Source of the DNA: an uncultured Oscillibacter sp.
Lineage (GTDB): Bacteria; Bacillota; Clostridia; Oscillospirales; Oscillospiraceae
NCBI GenBank assembly: GCA_910577405.1
Contig: CAJTMG010000022.1
Location: forward strand, 1 to 49,913
Direction of reading: 5' to 3'
DNA length: 49,913 nt
Below, piece after piece: positions 17,127 through 25,115 of the stretch. A program made the translations under genes and the position numbers. The notes below the pieces were generated by a model. The model saw only the letters and a list, made by a program, of their open reading frames with translations, made no database searches and had not been told where the DNA came from. The first letter of the stretch is position 1, and each line of letters starts with the position of its first letter.

Positions 17127-17786
17127 TCAGATGGTTTCCAGATATGACAGCAGGTCCTCAAAGAAGATGGGCCAGCGTTCCGCGAATGTCCGCAGAAGCA
17201 TCCAGGCCACCTCCGCCATCTGGGGATGCGCCCGGCGGCTGCACCGTAAACGGAAGAAATGCCGCCATTCGCGAAGATTCATTGTTATGACGATTTCCGT
17301 TTTCAGCGAATTCGGCAGGACGCTGCGTGCTTCTTCCGGACGCGCGCCGGCTTCCAGGAGGGCGAAGTAGGTCCGTTCGGCAGACACCATGGCTTCCCTC
17401 CAGAGCGCCGCCTTCCGCTGGTCCGACATATCCCCCTCGTTCCATCCGAATGCTCCCGCTGGGTCTACGCAGTTGATTTCCCGGCCGAATTTCTCGCTGG
17501 CGTAATTGCAGTACCGGGTGCTCTCCTGACTGTAACTGGCGATGCGGTGGCGCACAATCTCATGGGACACGCCTCGGTCACAGATGACCTTCACAGAGAT
17601 GGATTCGTGTTCAATCACCGACTCGTGACCGCGGGCAATGATGTTTTTCAGAAATTTCTCCGCGCTGCCCTCCTTGATATTGCCCTCGCTTTTATAACAG
17701 ACCCGGCCGATACGCTCCAGCTTTTCCAGCATCTCGCCATAGCTGATCCCGCTCAGAATCTGGATCTCCGGTTTTACTATTCTCAT
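17127..17786 (-). CDS. thyX: Flavin-dependent thymidylate synthase
   Basis: The ATG at 17786 (MRIVKPEIQIL) is preceded by GGGAGGGAAC. The upstream start at 17894 has no such site and adds 36 unusual residues. The 219-residue protein has the ThyX signature RHRIASYSQESTR at 79-91 and the GHESVIEHESISV segment at 53-65 that contacts FAD and dUMP. It makes dTMP using methylene-tetrahydrofolate, FAD and NADPH, so no dihydrofolate reductase is needed for this step. It is monocistronic and convergent with the peptide-binding protein. Confidence 0.94.
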   Translation of the reverse strand: MRIVKPEIQILSGISYGEMLEKLERIGRVCYKSEGNIKEGSAEKFLKNIIARGHESVIEHESISVKVICDRGVSHEIVRHRIASYSQESTRYCNYASEKFGREINCVDPAGAFGWNEGDMSDQRKAALWREAMVSAERTYFALLEAGARPEEARSVLPNSLKTEIVITMNLREWRHFFRLRCSRRAHPQMAEVAWMLLRTFAERWPIFFEDLLSYLETI

Positions 17787-17974
17787 TTTGTTCCCTCCCG
17801 CCATTTTTATCGACTGGTACATTATATCATGTTTTCGGCAAAATTGCAACAACTGTCTCAATTCCGTTCCTGTTATTTGTCTGATCCGGCCCAAGTAATG
17901 TCAGTCTCTTCAGGCGGCCAGATATATTCTTTTTGCAGCACTTCCAAAAAACACGGCAAATATATGGCCAAAAC

Positions 17975-18002
17975 TTGACTTTTTCTACAAAAACGCTATA
18001 AT
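17975..18002 (+). promoter_or_regulatory. Promoter for the CapA-like gene
   Basis: TTGACT (17975-17980) and a perfect TATAAT (17997-18002) are separated by 16 bases, 37 bases before the start codon. Confidence 0.75.
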
Positions 18003-18038
18003 ATTGTCATGCAGCTTCCAAAAGGAGATGTGTGACAA

Positions 18039-19103
18039 ATGCGGCTGATATCTATGACCCTGGCACTGATACTCTTACTGTCTCTTGGCATCCCGGCAAA
18101 CGCGGCGGAGGTCCTTCCGGAAACGTCCCCTGCGCCTACAGAAACTCCCGCGCCCTCTGAACCTCCAACGCCTGAGGAAAAGCCGGAGGATGAATCGTTT
18201 ACCATTGACCTGTCCATTGTAGGCGACTGTATGCTTGCTACTTACAAAGGCGGATACTACAAGGGTTCTTTTAACTGGTACGCCGCCAATAAAGACCCGT
18301 CCTACTTTCTGGAAAAGGTAAAGCCGGTTTTTGAAGCCGATGATTTTACCATAGCCAATCTGGAAACCGTGCTGACAGACCGCAAGCTGACCGAGACGCC
18401 GAAGAAGAGCGAACGCGCTTTCTGGTTCAAAGGCCCTGCTTCCAACGCGAAAATTCTCACCAGCGGCAGTGTGGAAGCCGTCTCTCTGGCCAACAACCAT
18501 ACCGGCGACTATGGCGAAGCGGGCCGCAAGGATACCATAGCAGCCGTGGAAGCCGCGGGGTTGAAGTACGGCAATAACGACAATACATTTGTGGTGGAAA
18601 AGAATGGATTCAAAATCGCCGTCATCTGCCACGGACTCTGGAGCGAGGGGCAGACAGGCGAGATTATCCCCAGAATCAAAAAATGGTCCGAGCTGTCCGA
18701 TTACCAGATCGTCTTCTACCACGGAGGCAAGGAATCCATTCACAAGCCGGAAGACTGGAAGATCCGCGCCAGCCGGAAACTCGTGGACGCCGGAGCCGAT
18801 CTGGTCATTGGCAACCATCCCCACGTCCTCCAGCCCCGGGAGGTCTACCACGGCGCGGAAATTGTCTATTCTCTGGGTAACTTCTGCTACGGCGGGCACA
18901 GCCATCCAGAGAACCGGACGGTTATTTATAAGATGCTGCTCACCATCGACAAGGGCGAGGTCACAAAACAGGAGTCCAGCCTGATCCCCTGCTGCGTCTA
19001 CACCGGCGGCACCAACAACTGGCAGCCCGCTCCCCTCACTGACCCCGCGGCCAAGCAGAAGGTCCTGGATTTCATGGCCTGGAAGCGAAACCTGCCGTAC
19101 TGA
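18039..19103 (+). CDS. CapA-family metallophosphatase-like exported protein
   Basis: The 354-residue protein has a signal peptide (cleavage near ANA, residues 20-22), a Pro/Glu/Thr-rich linker (about 27-50), and then the CapA/PGA_cap fold. Its metal-site motifs are VGDCML, ANLETVL, SLANNHTGDYG, a QIVFYHGG strand, GNHPHVLQ and YSLGNF. Family members are tied to poly-gamma-glutamate capsule synthesis, but no pgsB or pgsC genes are near, and most stand-alone clostridial CapA proteins have no assigned substrate. It acts outside the membrane. An AAAAGGAGA site supports the start. Confidence 0.85.
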   Translation: MRLISMTLALILLLSLGIPANAAEVLPETSPAPTETPAPSEPPTPEEKPEDESFTIDLSIVGDCMLATYKGGYYKGSFNWYAANKDPSYFLEKVKPVFEADDFTIANLETVLTDRKLTETPKKSERAFWFKGPASNAKILTSGSVEAVSLANNHTGDYGEAGRKDTIAAVEAAGLKYGNNDNTFVVEKNGFKIAVICHGLWSEGQTGEIIPRIKKWSELSDYQIVFYHGGKESIHKPEDWKIRASRKLVDAGADLVIGNHPHVLQPREVYHGAEIVYSLGNFCYGGHSHPENRTVIYKMLLTIDKGEVTKQESSLIPCCVYTGGTNNWQPAPLTDPAAKQKVLDFMAWKRNLPY

Positions 19104-19356
19104 TTGGTTTGGGAATGAAGAATTTTTCCGGTTCCTGACGGCCTTCCAGTATCTGGAGTTTTTCGGTGCCCGCTCGTTTTTCATCGGAGGAAAGCCCTGT
19201 GGTATGCGCGACGCCGCAGGCTTTTTTCTGCGCATGGTTATGCAGGCAGATTGGGAAAAATAAACAAAATCCGGTGGTCTGTCAGCTGTTTTTAGGGCGG
19301 TCTTCCGTTTATATGTGGGAACTTCAAATATTTATGCAATTTTCTTTGGAAGCGTA

Positions 19357-19385
19357 TTGACAAGGGCAGCAGGGCGTGGTAAGGT
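19357..19385 (+). promoter_or_regulatory. Promoter for the amino-acid importer
   Basis: A perfect TTGACA (19357-19362) lies 17 bases before a poor -10, TAAGGT (19380-19385), preceded by TGG. A weak -10 with a strong -35 can indicate activator dependence or simply a moderate promoter. In the 355-base gap 19104-19459 the only other structure is a GACTGG/CCAGTC hairpin just downstream of the promoter. Confidence 0.55.
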
Positions 19386-19459
19386 ATCCAAAGACTGGAG
19401 TTTTTATGCCAGTCAGACGCATAAGACATAAATTTTGTTTGGAAAAGGATGTTTGAATT

Positions 19460-20341
19460 ATGAAAAAGCTCATGACCTGCCTGCTGGCGTTGGTACTGGT
19501 CCTCTCTCTGACGGCCTGCGGCGGCAAGAACGACGACAGCAGCAATTCCGGAGACGACTCCAATGCTCCCTCTGTGGAAGATGCCAGCACCGGCGACGAG
19601 ACAAATTCTGGTGACGACGCTGCCCCTGGCGAGTTTACCACCGTGGAACCGGGCAAGCTCCATATGTCCACCAACGCCGCGTTCCCTCCCTATGAGATGA
19701 TTACCGACGACGGTTCCTTCGAGGGCATTGACGTGGAAGTAGCCGAGGCCATCGCTGAAAAGCTGGGTCTTGAGCTGGTCGTGGACGATATGGGCTTCAA
19801 TGCCGCTCTCACCGCCGTTCAGCAGGGACAGAGTGACATTGCTATGGCTGGTATTACCGTCAACGAGAAACGCCTGGCTGTTATGGATTTCTCCGACAGC
19901 TATGCTACCGGCGTGCAGGTCGTTATCGTGAAGGAAGGGTCTGCTATTCAGTCCATTGATGATCTGAGCAACGCTGATATGATTGGCTGCCAGGCGGAAA
20001 CCACTGGCTATATCTATGCTTCCGCGCCTGTAGACGACCCTGACGCGCCTGGCTACGGCGAAGACCATGTAACCGCTTACGATACCGGCGCACTGGCTGT
20101 CATGGCTTTGGTGAATGACCAGATTGACGCGGTGATTATCGACAACGAACCCGCCAAGGCATTCGTCGCCGCAAACGAGGGTCTGACGATTCTGGACACC
20201 GAGTATGCCGTCGAGGATTACGCCATTGGTTTCGCCAAGGGGAACGACGCACTGCGGGAAGCTGTCAACGCCGCTGTTGCCGAACTGAAGGCTGACGGTA
20301 CTTTCCAGGCGATTGTGGATAAGTATATTACCGCTGAATAA
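19460..20341 (+). CDS. Polar amino-acid ABC transporter, substrate-binding lipoprotein
   Basis: The 293-residue protein has a lipoprotein signal with lipobox LTAC (Cys20), a Ser/Asp-rich linker to about residue 60, then a family 3 solute-binding fold: FPPYEMITDDGSFEGIDVEV, a VDDMGFNAALTAVQQGQSDI stretch, and GITVNEKRLAVMDFSDSYAT. The last is the motif that binds the amino group and carboxylate. The ligand is probably a polar amino acid or cystine; sequence alone does not decide. It is the first of three importer genes, set apart from them by a hairpin that could raise its share of the transcript. Confidence 0.92.
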   Translation: MKKLMTCLLALVLVLSLTACGGKNDDSSNSGDDSNAPSVEDASTGDETNSGDDAAPGEFTTVEPGKLHMSTNAAFPPYEMITDDGSFEGIDVEVAEAIAEKLGLELVVDDMGFNAALTAVQQGQSDIAMAGITVNEKRLAVMDFSDSYATGVQVVIVKEGSAIQSIDDLSNADMIGCQAETTGYIYASAPVDDPDAPGYGEDHVTAYDTGALAVMALVNDQIDAVIIDNEPAKAFVAANEGLTILDTEYAVEDYAIGFAKGNDALREAVNAAVAELKADGTFQAIVDKYITAE

Positions 20342-20350
20342 CTTGTTAAG

Positions 20351-20379
20351 AAGGGGCGGCTCTCGGGGGCCGTCCTTTT
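20351..20379 (+). terminator. Intercistronic hairpin, probable partial terminator
   Basis: AAGGGGCGGC pairs with GCCGTCCTT with one bulge and a G-U pair, and a TTTTC run follows. It lies between the binding-protein stop and the permease start. Such partial terminators commonly let binding proteins be made in excess over membrane parts. Confidence 0.65.
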
Positions 20380-20414
20380 CTTAGTATAGAGAAGGAAGAG
20401 GAGGTCCCCCAACC

Positions 20415-21143
20415 ATGAGCGCATATATAAAATGGCTGGAAAGGCAGATAAGCCGATTCGGCACGGCCTTTTTGGAAGCCGACCGGTGGAAACTGTACCT
20501 GCAAGGGCTGGGCGTCACTTTGGAAATGACCATTAGTGCCCTGCTTCTCGGCGTCGTTCTGGGCCTGATTGTAGCAATTATCCGTACATCCCATGACCAG
20601 CAGCGGCCCGGACGGAGCAACTTTTTTCTGAGCCTTGGGAACATCCTGTGCGGCTTTTACACCACGGTCATCAGAGGTACGCCTATGATGGTGCAGCTTT
20701 TAATCTGGAGCTTTGTCATTTTCTCCAACAGCCGAAACAAAATCATGGTCGGTATCATTGGCCTTGGAATCAACTCCGGTTCCTATGTGGCGGAGATTAT
20801 TCGCGGGGGCCTTATGAGCGTGGATGCAGGGCAGAGTGAAGCGGGCCGTTCTCTGGGTCTGAATTACTTTGATACCATGCGCTTTATTGTCATTCCACAG
20901 GCGTTCAAGAATATCCTCCCCTCCCTTGGCAACGAATTCATTACCCTTTTCAAAGACACTTCCCTTGTCAATGCCATCGGCGCGGCGGAACTGACCTATT
21001 ACGCAACCCGTATCGGCGGCAGGACCTTCGACTATATGCCGCCTCTGATTGGCATTGCCATTATGTACTTACTGATTGTCATTATCTTCACCTGGTTACA
21101 GAGCAGGCTGGAAAGGAGGCTGCGGCAAAGTGATCGACGTTAA
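20415..21143 (+). CDS. Polar amino-acid ABC transporter, permease
   Basis: The 242-residue membrane protein has the HisM/GlnP pattern: LQGLGVTLEMTISALLLGVV in the first helix, VIRGTPMMVQLLIW, and the EAA loop as SEAGRSLGLNYFDTMRFIVIPQAFKNILP. The loop docks onto the ATPase. About five membrane segments are visible. The start at 20415 follows a GGAAGAGGAGG site. The 3' end overlaps the ATPase gene by 14 bases. Confidence 0.93.
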   Translation: MSAYIKWLERQISRFGTAFLEADRWKLYLQGLGVTLEMTISALLLGVVLGLIVAIIRTSHDQQRPGRSNFFLSLGNILCGFYTTVIRGTPMMVQLLIWSFVIFSNSRNKIMVGIIGLGINSGSYVAEIIRGGLMSVDAGQSEAGRSLGLNYFDTMRFIVIPQAFKNILPSLGNEFITLFKDTSLVNAIGAAELTYYATRIGGRTFDYMPPLIGIAIMYLLIVIIFTWLQSRLERRLRQSDRR

Positions 21144-21852
21144 AAATCTCTCCAAGTCCTTCGGCTCTCATCTGGTGCTGGACAACATTTCGGAGCATAT
21201 CGCGCCGGGAGAGAAGGTCGTGATTATCGGGCCGTCCGGGTCCGGAAAGTCCACGTTTCTGCGGTGCCTCAACCTTCTGGAGACGCCTACCAAGGGTAAG
21301 ATCACCTTTGAGGGCACGGAAATCACAAGCCCCAAGGTGAAAATCGACGCCGTACGCCAGCAGATGGGCATGGTCTTCCAGCACTTCAATCTGTTCCCCA
21401 ATATGACCATCCGGAAGAATATCACTCTGGCCCCGGTACGGACGAAGCGCATGAGCCAGAAGGAAGCGGACGACCTTGCGGACAGCCTTCTGCACCGTGT
21501 AGGGCTGGAGGACAAGGCGGAGGCGTACCCCAGCCAGCTCTCCGGCGGACAGAAACAGCGGATTGCCATCGTCCGGGCCCTGGCAATGAAACCGAAGGTG
21601 ATGCTGTTCGACGAGCCGACCTCCGCCCTGGACCCGGAAATGGTGGGCGAAGTGCTGGACGTGATGAAAGAACTGGCCCGGGAAGGCATGACGATGGTAG
21701 TTGTGACCCATGAGATGGGCTTTGCGCGGGAGGTGGGCAGCCGGGTGCTGTTCATGGACGGCGGACACATTATGGAACAGGGCGAACCGGAAGAATTTTT
21801 CACCCGTCCCAAGTGTGAACGGCTGAAATCCTTCCTGGACAAAGTTCTTTAA
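21130..21852 (+). CDS. Polar amino-acid ABC transporter, ATP-binding protein
   Basis: The start is taken as the GTG at 21130, which gives VIDVKNLSKSFGSHLVL, because AGGAGG lies about 9 bases upstream. An ATG further up at 21076 would sit inside the permease gene and add residues foreign to the family. The 240-residue product has Walker A GPSGSGKST, Q-loop VFQHFNLFPNMT, signature LSGGQKQR and Walker B VMLFDEPTSALDPE, as in GlnQ/HisP-type ATPases, with the ligand-class motif VVTHEMGFA. It drives the importer made by the two preceding genes. Confidence 0.95.
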   Translation: MIDVKNLSKSFGSHLVLDNISEHIAPGEKVVIIGPSGSGKSTFLRCLNLLETPTKGKITFEGTEITSPKVKIDAVRQQMGMVFQHFNLFPNMTIRKNITLAPVRTKRMSQKEADDLADSLLHRVGLEDKAEAYPSQLSGGQKQRIAIVRALAMKPKVMLFDEPTSALDPEMVGEVLDVMKELAREGMTMVVVTHEMGFAREVGSRVLFMDGGHIMEQGEPEEFFTRPKCERLKSFLDKVL

Positions 21853-21903
21853 GTCAGAAGCTGCCGTTTTTTGGAAATTTCAGGCTGAAAAAATTTTTGT
21901 GAA

Positions 21904-21940
21904 CTTCCGGTCTTCCATTTGGTAGGCCGGGAGTTTTTTT
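21904..21940 (+). terminator. Terminator after the amino-acid importer
   Basis: CTTCCGGTC pairs with GGCCGGGAG (two G-U pairs) and is followed by seven T residues at 21934-21940. Confidence 0.8.
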
Positions 21941-22098
21941 CGACAAAAGCGGGAAAAATTCTGCAAAATTGGCGTTCTTTTGGTTTTCTCGTTACCGTTT
22001 TGTAACCGTTTTGTTTTCATTTCCCTAAAACTTTCCGGTCGCTCCCTGTCTGAATGACGCAAAAGTGGGGACAATTACACGCACTTTTCCCTGATAGC

Positions 22099-22127
22099 TT
22101 GACAAAAGTGGGACCAGGGTGTATAAT
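22099..22127 (+). promoter_or_regulatory. Consensus sigma-A promoter for the G5/3D protein
   Basis: TTGACA (22099-22104) and TATAAT (22122-22127) with exactly 17 bases between them match the ideal promoter at all twelve positions. Transcription would begin near 22134, leaving a GC-rich leader of about 200 bases before the gene. The leader has short inverted segments (for example CCGCCG/CGGCGG-type pairs) but no riboswitch class that I could match. Confidence 0.9.
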
Positions 22128-22338
22128 AAGCCCAGTTTTTCAGATGGTAACAAAAGTTACAAGTTGTTTTCCCGCGCCGCCGTCACGCCTGGACCTCCTT
22201 CCCCAGTCCCCCGTTCCGGAGGCGTCCCGCTGCCTGACCGCCGCGGAAAAACAGCCCCACGATCCTCCCCAAAGGGGGAACACGGCAGGAATCCCTGGAA
22301 AACGCGCCGTGGAAAAACCAATTCAGGAGGGTATGAAC

Positions 22339-23508
22339 TTGAATACCAACAGTACAAAGAACGCAAACGACCGATTGTGCCGCTTCCGGCGATGGTGCCG
22401 GTTTGTCCTGATGTCCCTTGCGGCAGTGGCTGTCACCAGTGCGGCGGCGGCTGGCAGGGCGGATTCCGTCTACATCGTCACCGGCGAGGATGGTGACGGC
22501 GCAGTCGTGCTGGAGGCCTATCAGGAGGAAACGCCGGAGCTGGACGAGAAGCTGATTTCTGTGTCGAACGGAAACCGGGGCTATGACCTGCTTCTGGAAG
22601 AGGACACGAACGTGACCATCCGGCATGAGGGGGCCGTGCTGACCGCCTCTTCCCGGCAGGAGAGCGTGACTTCCCTGCTGAACCGGCTGAAAGTCTCCCC
22701 CGGTCCCCTGGAGGCCGTGGGGGTGAAGGTCTCGGACAGTGGCATAGAGCTGAACGTGGCTTCCGAGCTGGTTTATTATGACCATGTGCGTGAAAAGGCC
22801 ATCTATGAAACCGTGCGCAGGCCCAATCCCGATATGGACGAGGGCGAGGAACGGGTGGTGCAGACCGGCGCGAACGGAACCCGTACATCTGTTTATGAGG
22901 TAGTGTGGTCCAACGGGGAGGAAATTTCCCGGCAGTTTGTGGAAGAACTGGCCAGCACCGCAGTGGATCAGATTGTGGAGTACGGCACCGGCGAGACTGC
23001 CGCAAAGATTGCCGCCGCCCAAGCCGAAGCCGCCGCGAAAGCCGCTGCCGCCGAAGCTGCTGCAAAGGCTGCCGCAAGCGCCACGCCGTCCGTAGGCGGA
23101 AGCGCCGCGAAACCTGCCGCCGCGTCCGGGAAGACCAGCCGGAGCGGAGTGGCCAGCGCCAGCGAGAACGCCGACGGAAGCGGTACTTTGAAGCTCAAGG
23201 ACGGTACCACGCTGAATTACTCCGGCGTCCGGAAGATGACCGCTACCGCGTACACAAGCGGCGTCAACGGCGTGGGCACCCGGACCGCCAGCGGCACAAA
23301 GGTCCATGTGGGCACCGTGGCCGTGGACCGGAGCGTGATTCCCCTGGGTACCCGGATGTATATCGTGGCCGACGGCGGTATCGTCTACGGACTGGCCGTG
23401 GCGGAGGATACCGGCGTGCGGGGCAAAAAGGTCGATTTGTATTTCAACAGTTATCAGGAGTGCATTCAGTTCGGTGTACGGAACTGCACGGTTTATATTC
23501 TGGAGTAA
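22339..23508 (+). CDS. Cell-wall protein with G5 and 3D (peptidoglycan lytic) domains, YabE-like
   Basis: The start is uncertain: AGGAGG at 22325-22330 is only 2 bases from the ATG at 22333 but 8 from an in-frame TTG at 22339, so TTG is preferred (389 residues). A basic N-terminus and one hydrophobic segment (FVLMSLAAVAVTSAAAA) act as signal or anchor. A DUF348-like segment with RQESVTSLLNRLKV follows, then a G5 domain (EERVVQTGANGT to VEYGTG) and an alanine-rich linker of EAAAK-like units at about 230-260. The C-terminal 3D domain begins TATAYTSG and has AVDRSVIPLGTRMYI and AEDTGVRGKKVDLYF, with the acidic residues of the double-psi barrel. It probably trims peptidoglycan like YabE/RpfB proteins. 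Confidence 0.88.
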   Translation: MNTNSTKNANDRLCRFRRWCRFVLMSLAAVAVTSAAAAGRADSVYIVTGEDGDGAVVLEAYQEETPELDEKLISVSNGNRGYDLLLEEDTNVTIRHEGAVLTASSRQESVTSLLNRLKVSPGPLEAVGVKVSDSGIELNVASELVYYDHVREKAIYETVRRPNPDMDEGEERVVQTGANGTRTSVYEVVWSNGEEISRQFVEELASTAVDQIVEYGTGETAAKIAAAQAEAAAKAAAAEAAAKAAASATPSVGGSAAKPAAASGKTSRSGVASASENADGSGTLKLKDGTTLNYSGVRKMTATAYTSGVNGVGTRTASGTKVHVGTVAVDRSVIPLGTRMYIVADGGIVYGLAVAEDTGVRGKKVDLYFNSYQECIQFGVRNCTVYILE

Positions 23509-23514
23509 TTGCAG

Positions 23515-23549
23515 GCAGGGACGGGTTTCTTCCGTCTCTGCTTCTTTTT
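23515..23549 (+). terminator. Terminator after the G5/3D protein
   Basis: GCAGGGACGG pairs with CCGTCTCTGC (one G-U pair), loop of 7 bases, followed by TTCTTTTTT. Confidence 0.85.
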
Positions 23550-23651
23550 TGGTTTTTTTGAGCTTTGGGAGTCTTTCGGCTTTTCGGCGGTTTTCAGCGG
23601 AGTATGGCAAGTCGTATGGAGAAACGGGACACAAACTGTCAGTTTTGCCTA

Positions 23652-23680
23652 TTGCGGTAAGAGAGAAAAACAGATACAAT
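23652..23680 (+). promoter_or_regulatory. Promoter for the GntR regulator and possibly the purine operon
   Basis: TTGCGG (23652-23657) and TACAAT (23675-23680) are 17 bases apart. The expected start point (about 23687) falls inside the tandem palindromes described next, so binding there would block initiation. Confidence 0.6.
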
Positions 23681-23681
23681 A

Positions 23682-23708
23682 AGGTACGACCTATGCGAGG
23701 TATGACCT
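23682..23708 (+). promoter_or_regulatory. Tandem palindromic operator, likely for the GntR regulator
   Basis: AGGTACGACCT (23682-23692) and AGGTATGACCT (23698-23708) are two copies of AGGT-N3-ACCT, 16 bases apart. They lie directly on the start point of transcription and 50 bases ahead of the regulator gene. Autoregulation by the encoded GntR protein is inferred from position. Confidence 0.6.
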
Positions 23709-23758
23709 ATCCCCGCTTATGCCCTGCGGATAAATTCTGATGTAACGAGGTAAGGGAC

Positions 23759-24484
23759 ATGAATACGCATCCGCCCCACGCCCGGGCCATCCGCGCCCAA
23801 CTGCTGTCCGCTATGAGAAACGGCGAGTATGCCCACAGTGAACGCCTGCCCCGTGAGAGCGCGCTGGCCGTGACCCTGGGCATCAGCCGGACTCAGCTGC
23901 GGGATGTGCTGGCCTCCCTGGAACGGGAAGGCTTTATCACCCGCCGGCATGGAGTCGGCACGATCATCAACCGGCACGTGCTGGATGTGCAGACCCGTAT
24001 GGACATTGAAGTTGAATTTCTGGACATGATACGGCAAAACGGTTTTACGGCGGCAGTGGCGTCAATCCAGACCTGGGAGGACGCCGCCGGGGAGGTCCTG
24101 GCCGGGAAACTGCAAATTCCCGTGGGAACCTCCGTGCTGCGCATCGCCCGGCTCTGTACCGCCAACGGAAAGCCCGCAATCTACTGCGAGGACGTGGTGG
24201 AACGGTCGCTGGTCCGGGAGGGCTACACCCAGCAGGACCTCCAGAAGCCGATCTTTCACTTTCTCCAGGAGTTCTGCGGCGTGTATCCCTATCTGGACCT
24301 GACCGACCTCCGGGCCGCGGCAGCAGACGAAAAGCTCTCCCGAATCTTCCAGGTCCCCGCAGGCACGCCTCTGCTCCAGATGGACGAGGTGGACTACGAT
24401 ATAGACGGGCGCCCTGTGTTCTTTTCTACCCAGTATTTCGCCGACGGCATCTTCCGGCACACCGTTATGAGGAAAAAGCTGTAA
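23759..24484 (+). CDS. GntR/HutC-family transcriptional regulator
   Basis: The 241-residue protein has a winged helix at about 8-75 (RAIRAQLLSAMRNGEY, LPRESALAVTLGISRTQLRD, REGFITRRHGVGTIIN) and a UTRA-type effector domain, with the SVLRIARLCTANGKPAIYCE strand pair and a final DGRPVFFSTQYFADGIF. UTRA domains sense small ligands such as sugar phosphates or nucleoside-like compounds. It precedes purE by 88 bases in the same direction with no terminator seen between them, so it may be co-transcribed with and control the purine genes. That link is inference. No PurR-type regulator is visible in the window. Confidence 0.85.
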   Translation: MNTHPPHARAIRAQLLSAMRNGEYAHSERLPRESALAVTLGISRTQLRDVLASLEREGFITRRHGVGTIINRHVLDVQTRMDIEVEFLDMIRQNGFTAAVASIQTWEDAAGEVLAGKLQIPVGTSVLRIARLCTANGKPAIYCEDVVERSLVREGYTQQDLQKPIFHFLQEFCGVYPYLDLTDLRAAAADEKLSRIFQVPAGTPLLQMDEVDYDIDGRPVFFSTQYFADGIFRHTVMRKKL

Positions 24485-24572
24485 CGCGGACACAGCCTCT
24501 ATTGGATTTTTCGTTCGAAACTTTTGTTCCTGTGGCAAAAAATTCTGTTTTTGTATGAAAGGAGTCTTATTT

Positions 24573-25061
24573 ATGAAAAAGGTCGCCGTTCTCCTTGGCT
24601 CTGATTCTGACTGGCCTGTAGTCCGCGCCGCCTGTGCCCAGCTGGACGCTTTCGGCATTCCCTACGAGGCCCATATCATGAGCGCCCACCGCACCCCTCT
24701 GGAGGTCGTCAACTTCTCACAGAACGCCCGGAAAAACGACTTCGGGGTCATTATCTGCGCCGCTGGCATGGCCGCACATCTGGCCGGGGTCGTGGCCGCG
24801 TACACTACCCTGCCGGTGATTGGCATTCCCATGAAGGGCGGCGCTATGGACGGTCTGGACGCCTTGCTTGCTACCGCCCAGATGCCCTCCGGAATCCCTG
24901 TGGCCACCGTCGCTCTCAACGGCGCAAAGAATGCCGCAATCCTGGCCGCGCAAATCCTGGCCGTGGAAGACAAGACCTTGGCCTCCTGGCTGGAATCCGC
25001 CCGAAAGGATATGGCGCTGCAAATTGAGGAAAAGGACGCCGCGCTTCAGGGGGAGATTTGA
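24573..25061 (+). CDS. purE: N5-carboxyaminoimidazole ribonucleotide mutase
   Basis: The 162-residue protein has the PurE hallmarks LLGSDSDW at 7-14, IMSAHRTP at 35-42 (with the catalytic His), and IICAAGMAAHLAGVVAA. GIPMKGGAMDGLDALLA follows. It moves the carboxyl group from N5-CAIR to CAIR, or carboxylates AIR directly. No purK is present in this operon, so the way its substrate is made is open. AAAGGAG precedes the ATG at 24573. It is the first enzyme gene of the purine run. Confidence 0.95.
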   Translation: MKKVAVLLGSDSDWPVVRAACAQLDAFGIPYEAHIMSAHRTPLEVVNFSQNARKNDFGVIICAAGMAAHLAGVVAAYTTLPVIGIPMKGGAMDGLDALLATAQMPSGIPVATVALNGAKNAAILAAQILAVEDKTLASWLESARKDMALQIEEKDAALQGEI

Positions 25062-25115
25062 TTTTCAGGCAGGTCCCGGAAGTAATTTTAATTTGATATT
25101 TTGGAGGTTATTCCT

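Noticed and set aside
17787..17894. ThyX starting at 17894
   Set aside because: ThyX proteins begin close to the strand KPEIQIL; the ribosome site supports 17786.
22130..22338. A cyclic di-AMP (ydaO-type) riboswitch in the leader of the G5/3D gene
   Set aside because: The gene type fits, but the conserved sequence blocks of that class could not be found by eye. Kept as a leader of unknown function.
23020..23130. Alanine-rich DNA repeat or tandem array
   Set aside because: The repetition is at protein level (EAAAK-like linker) with imperfect DNA units inside one coding frame; it is a flexible or helical linker, not a separate DNA repeat.
24485..24572. A PurR box ahead of purE
   Set aside because: TTTCGTTCGAAAC contains a CGAAC-like core on the minus strand but differs from the Bacillus PurR box at several fixed positions and occurs once, whereas two inverted boxes are expected.
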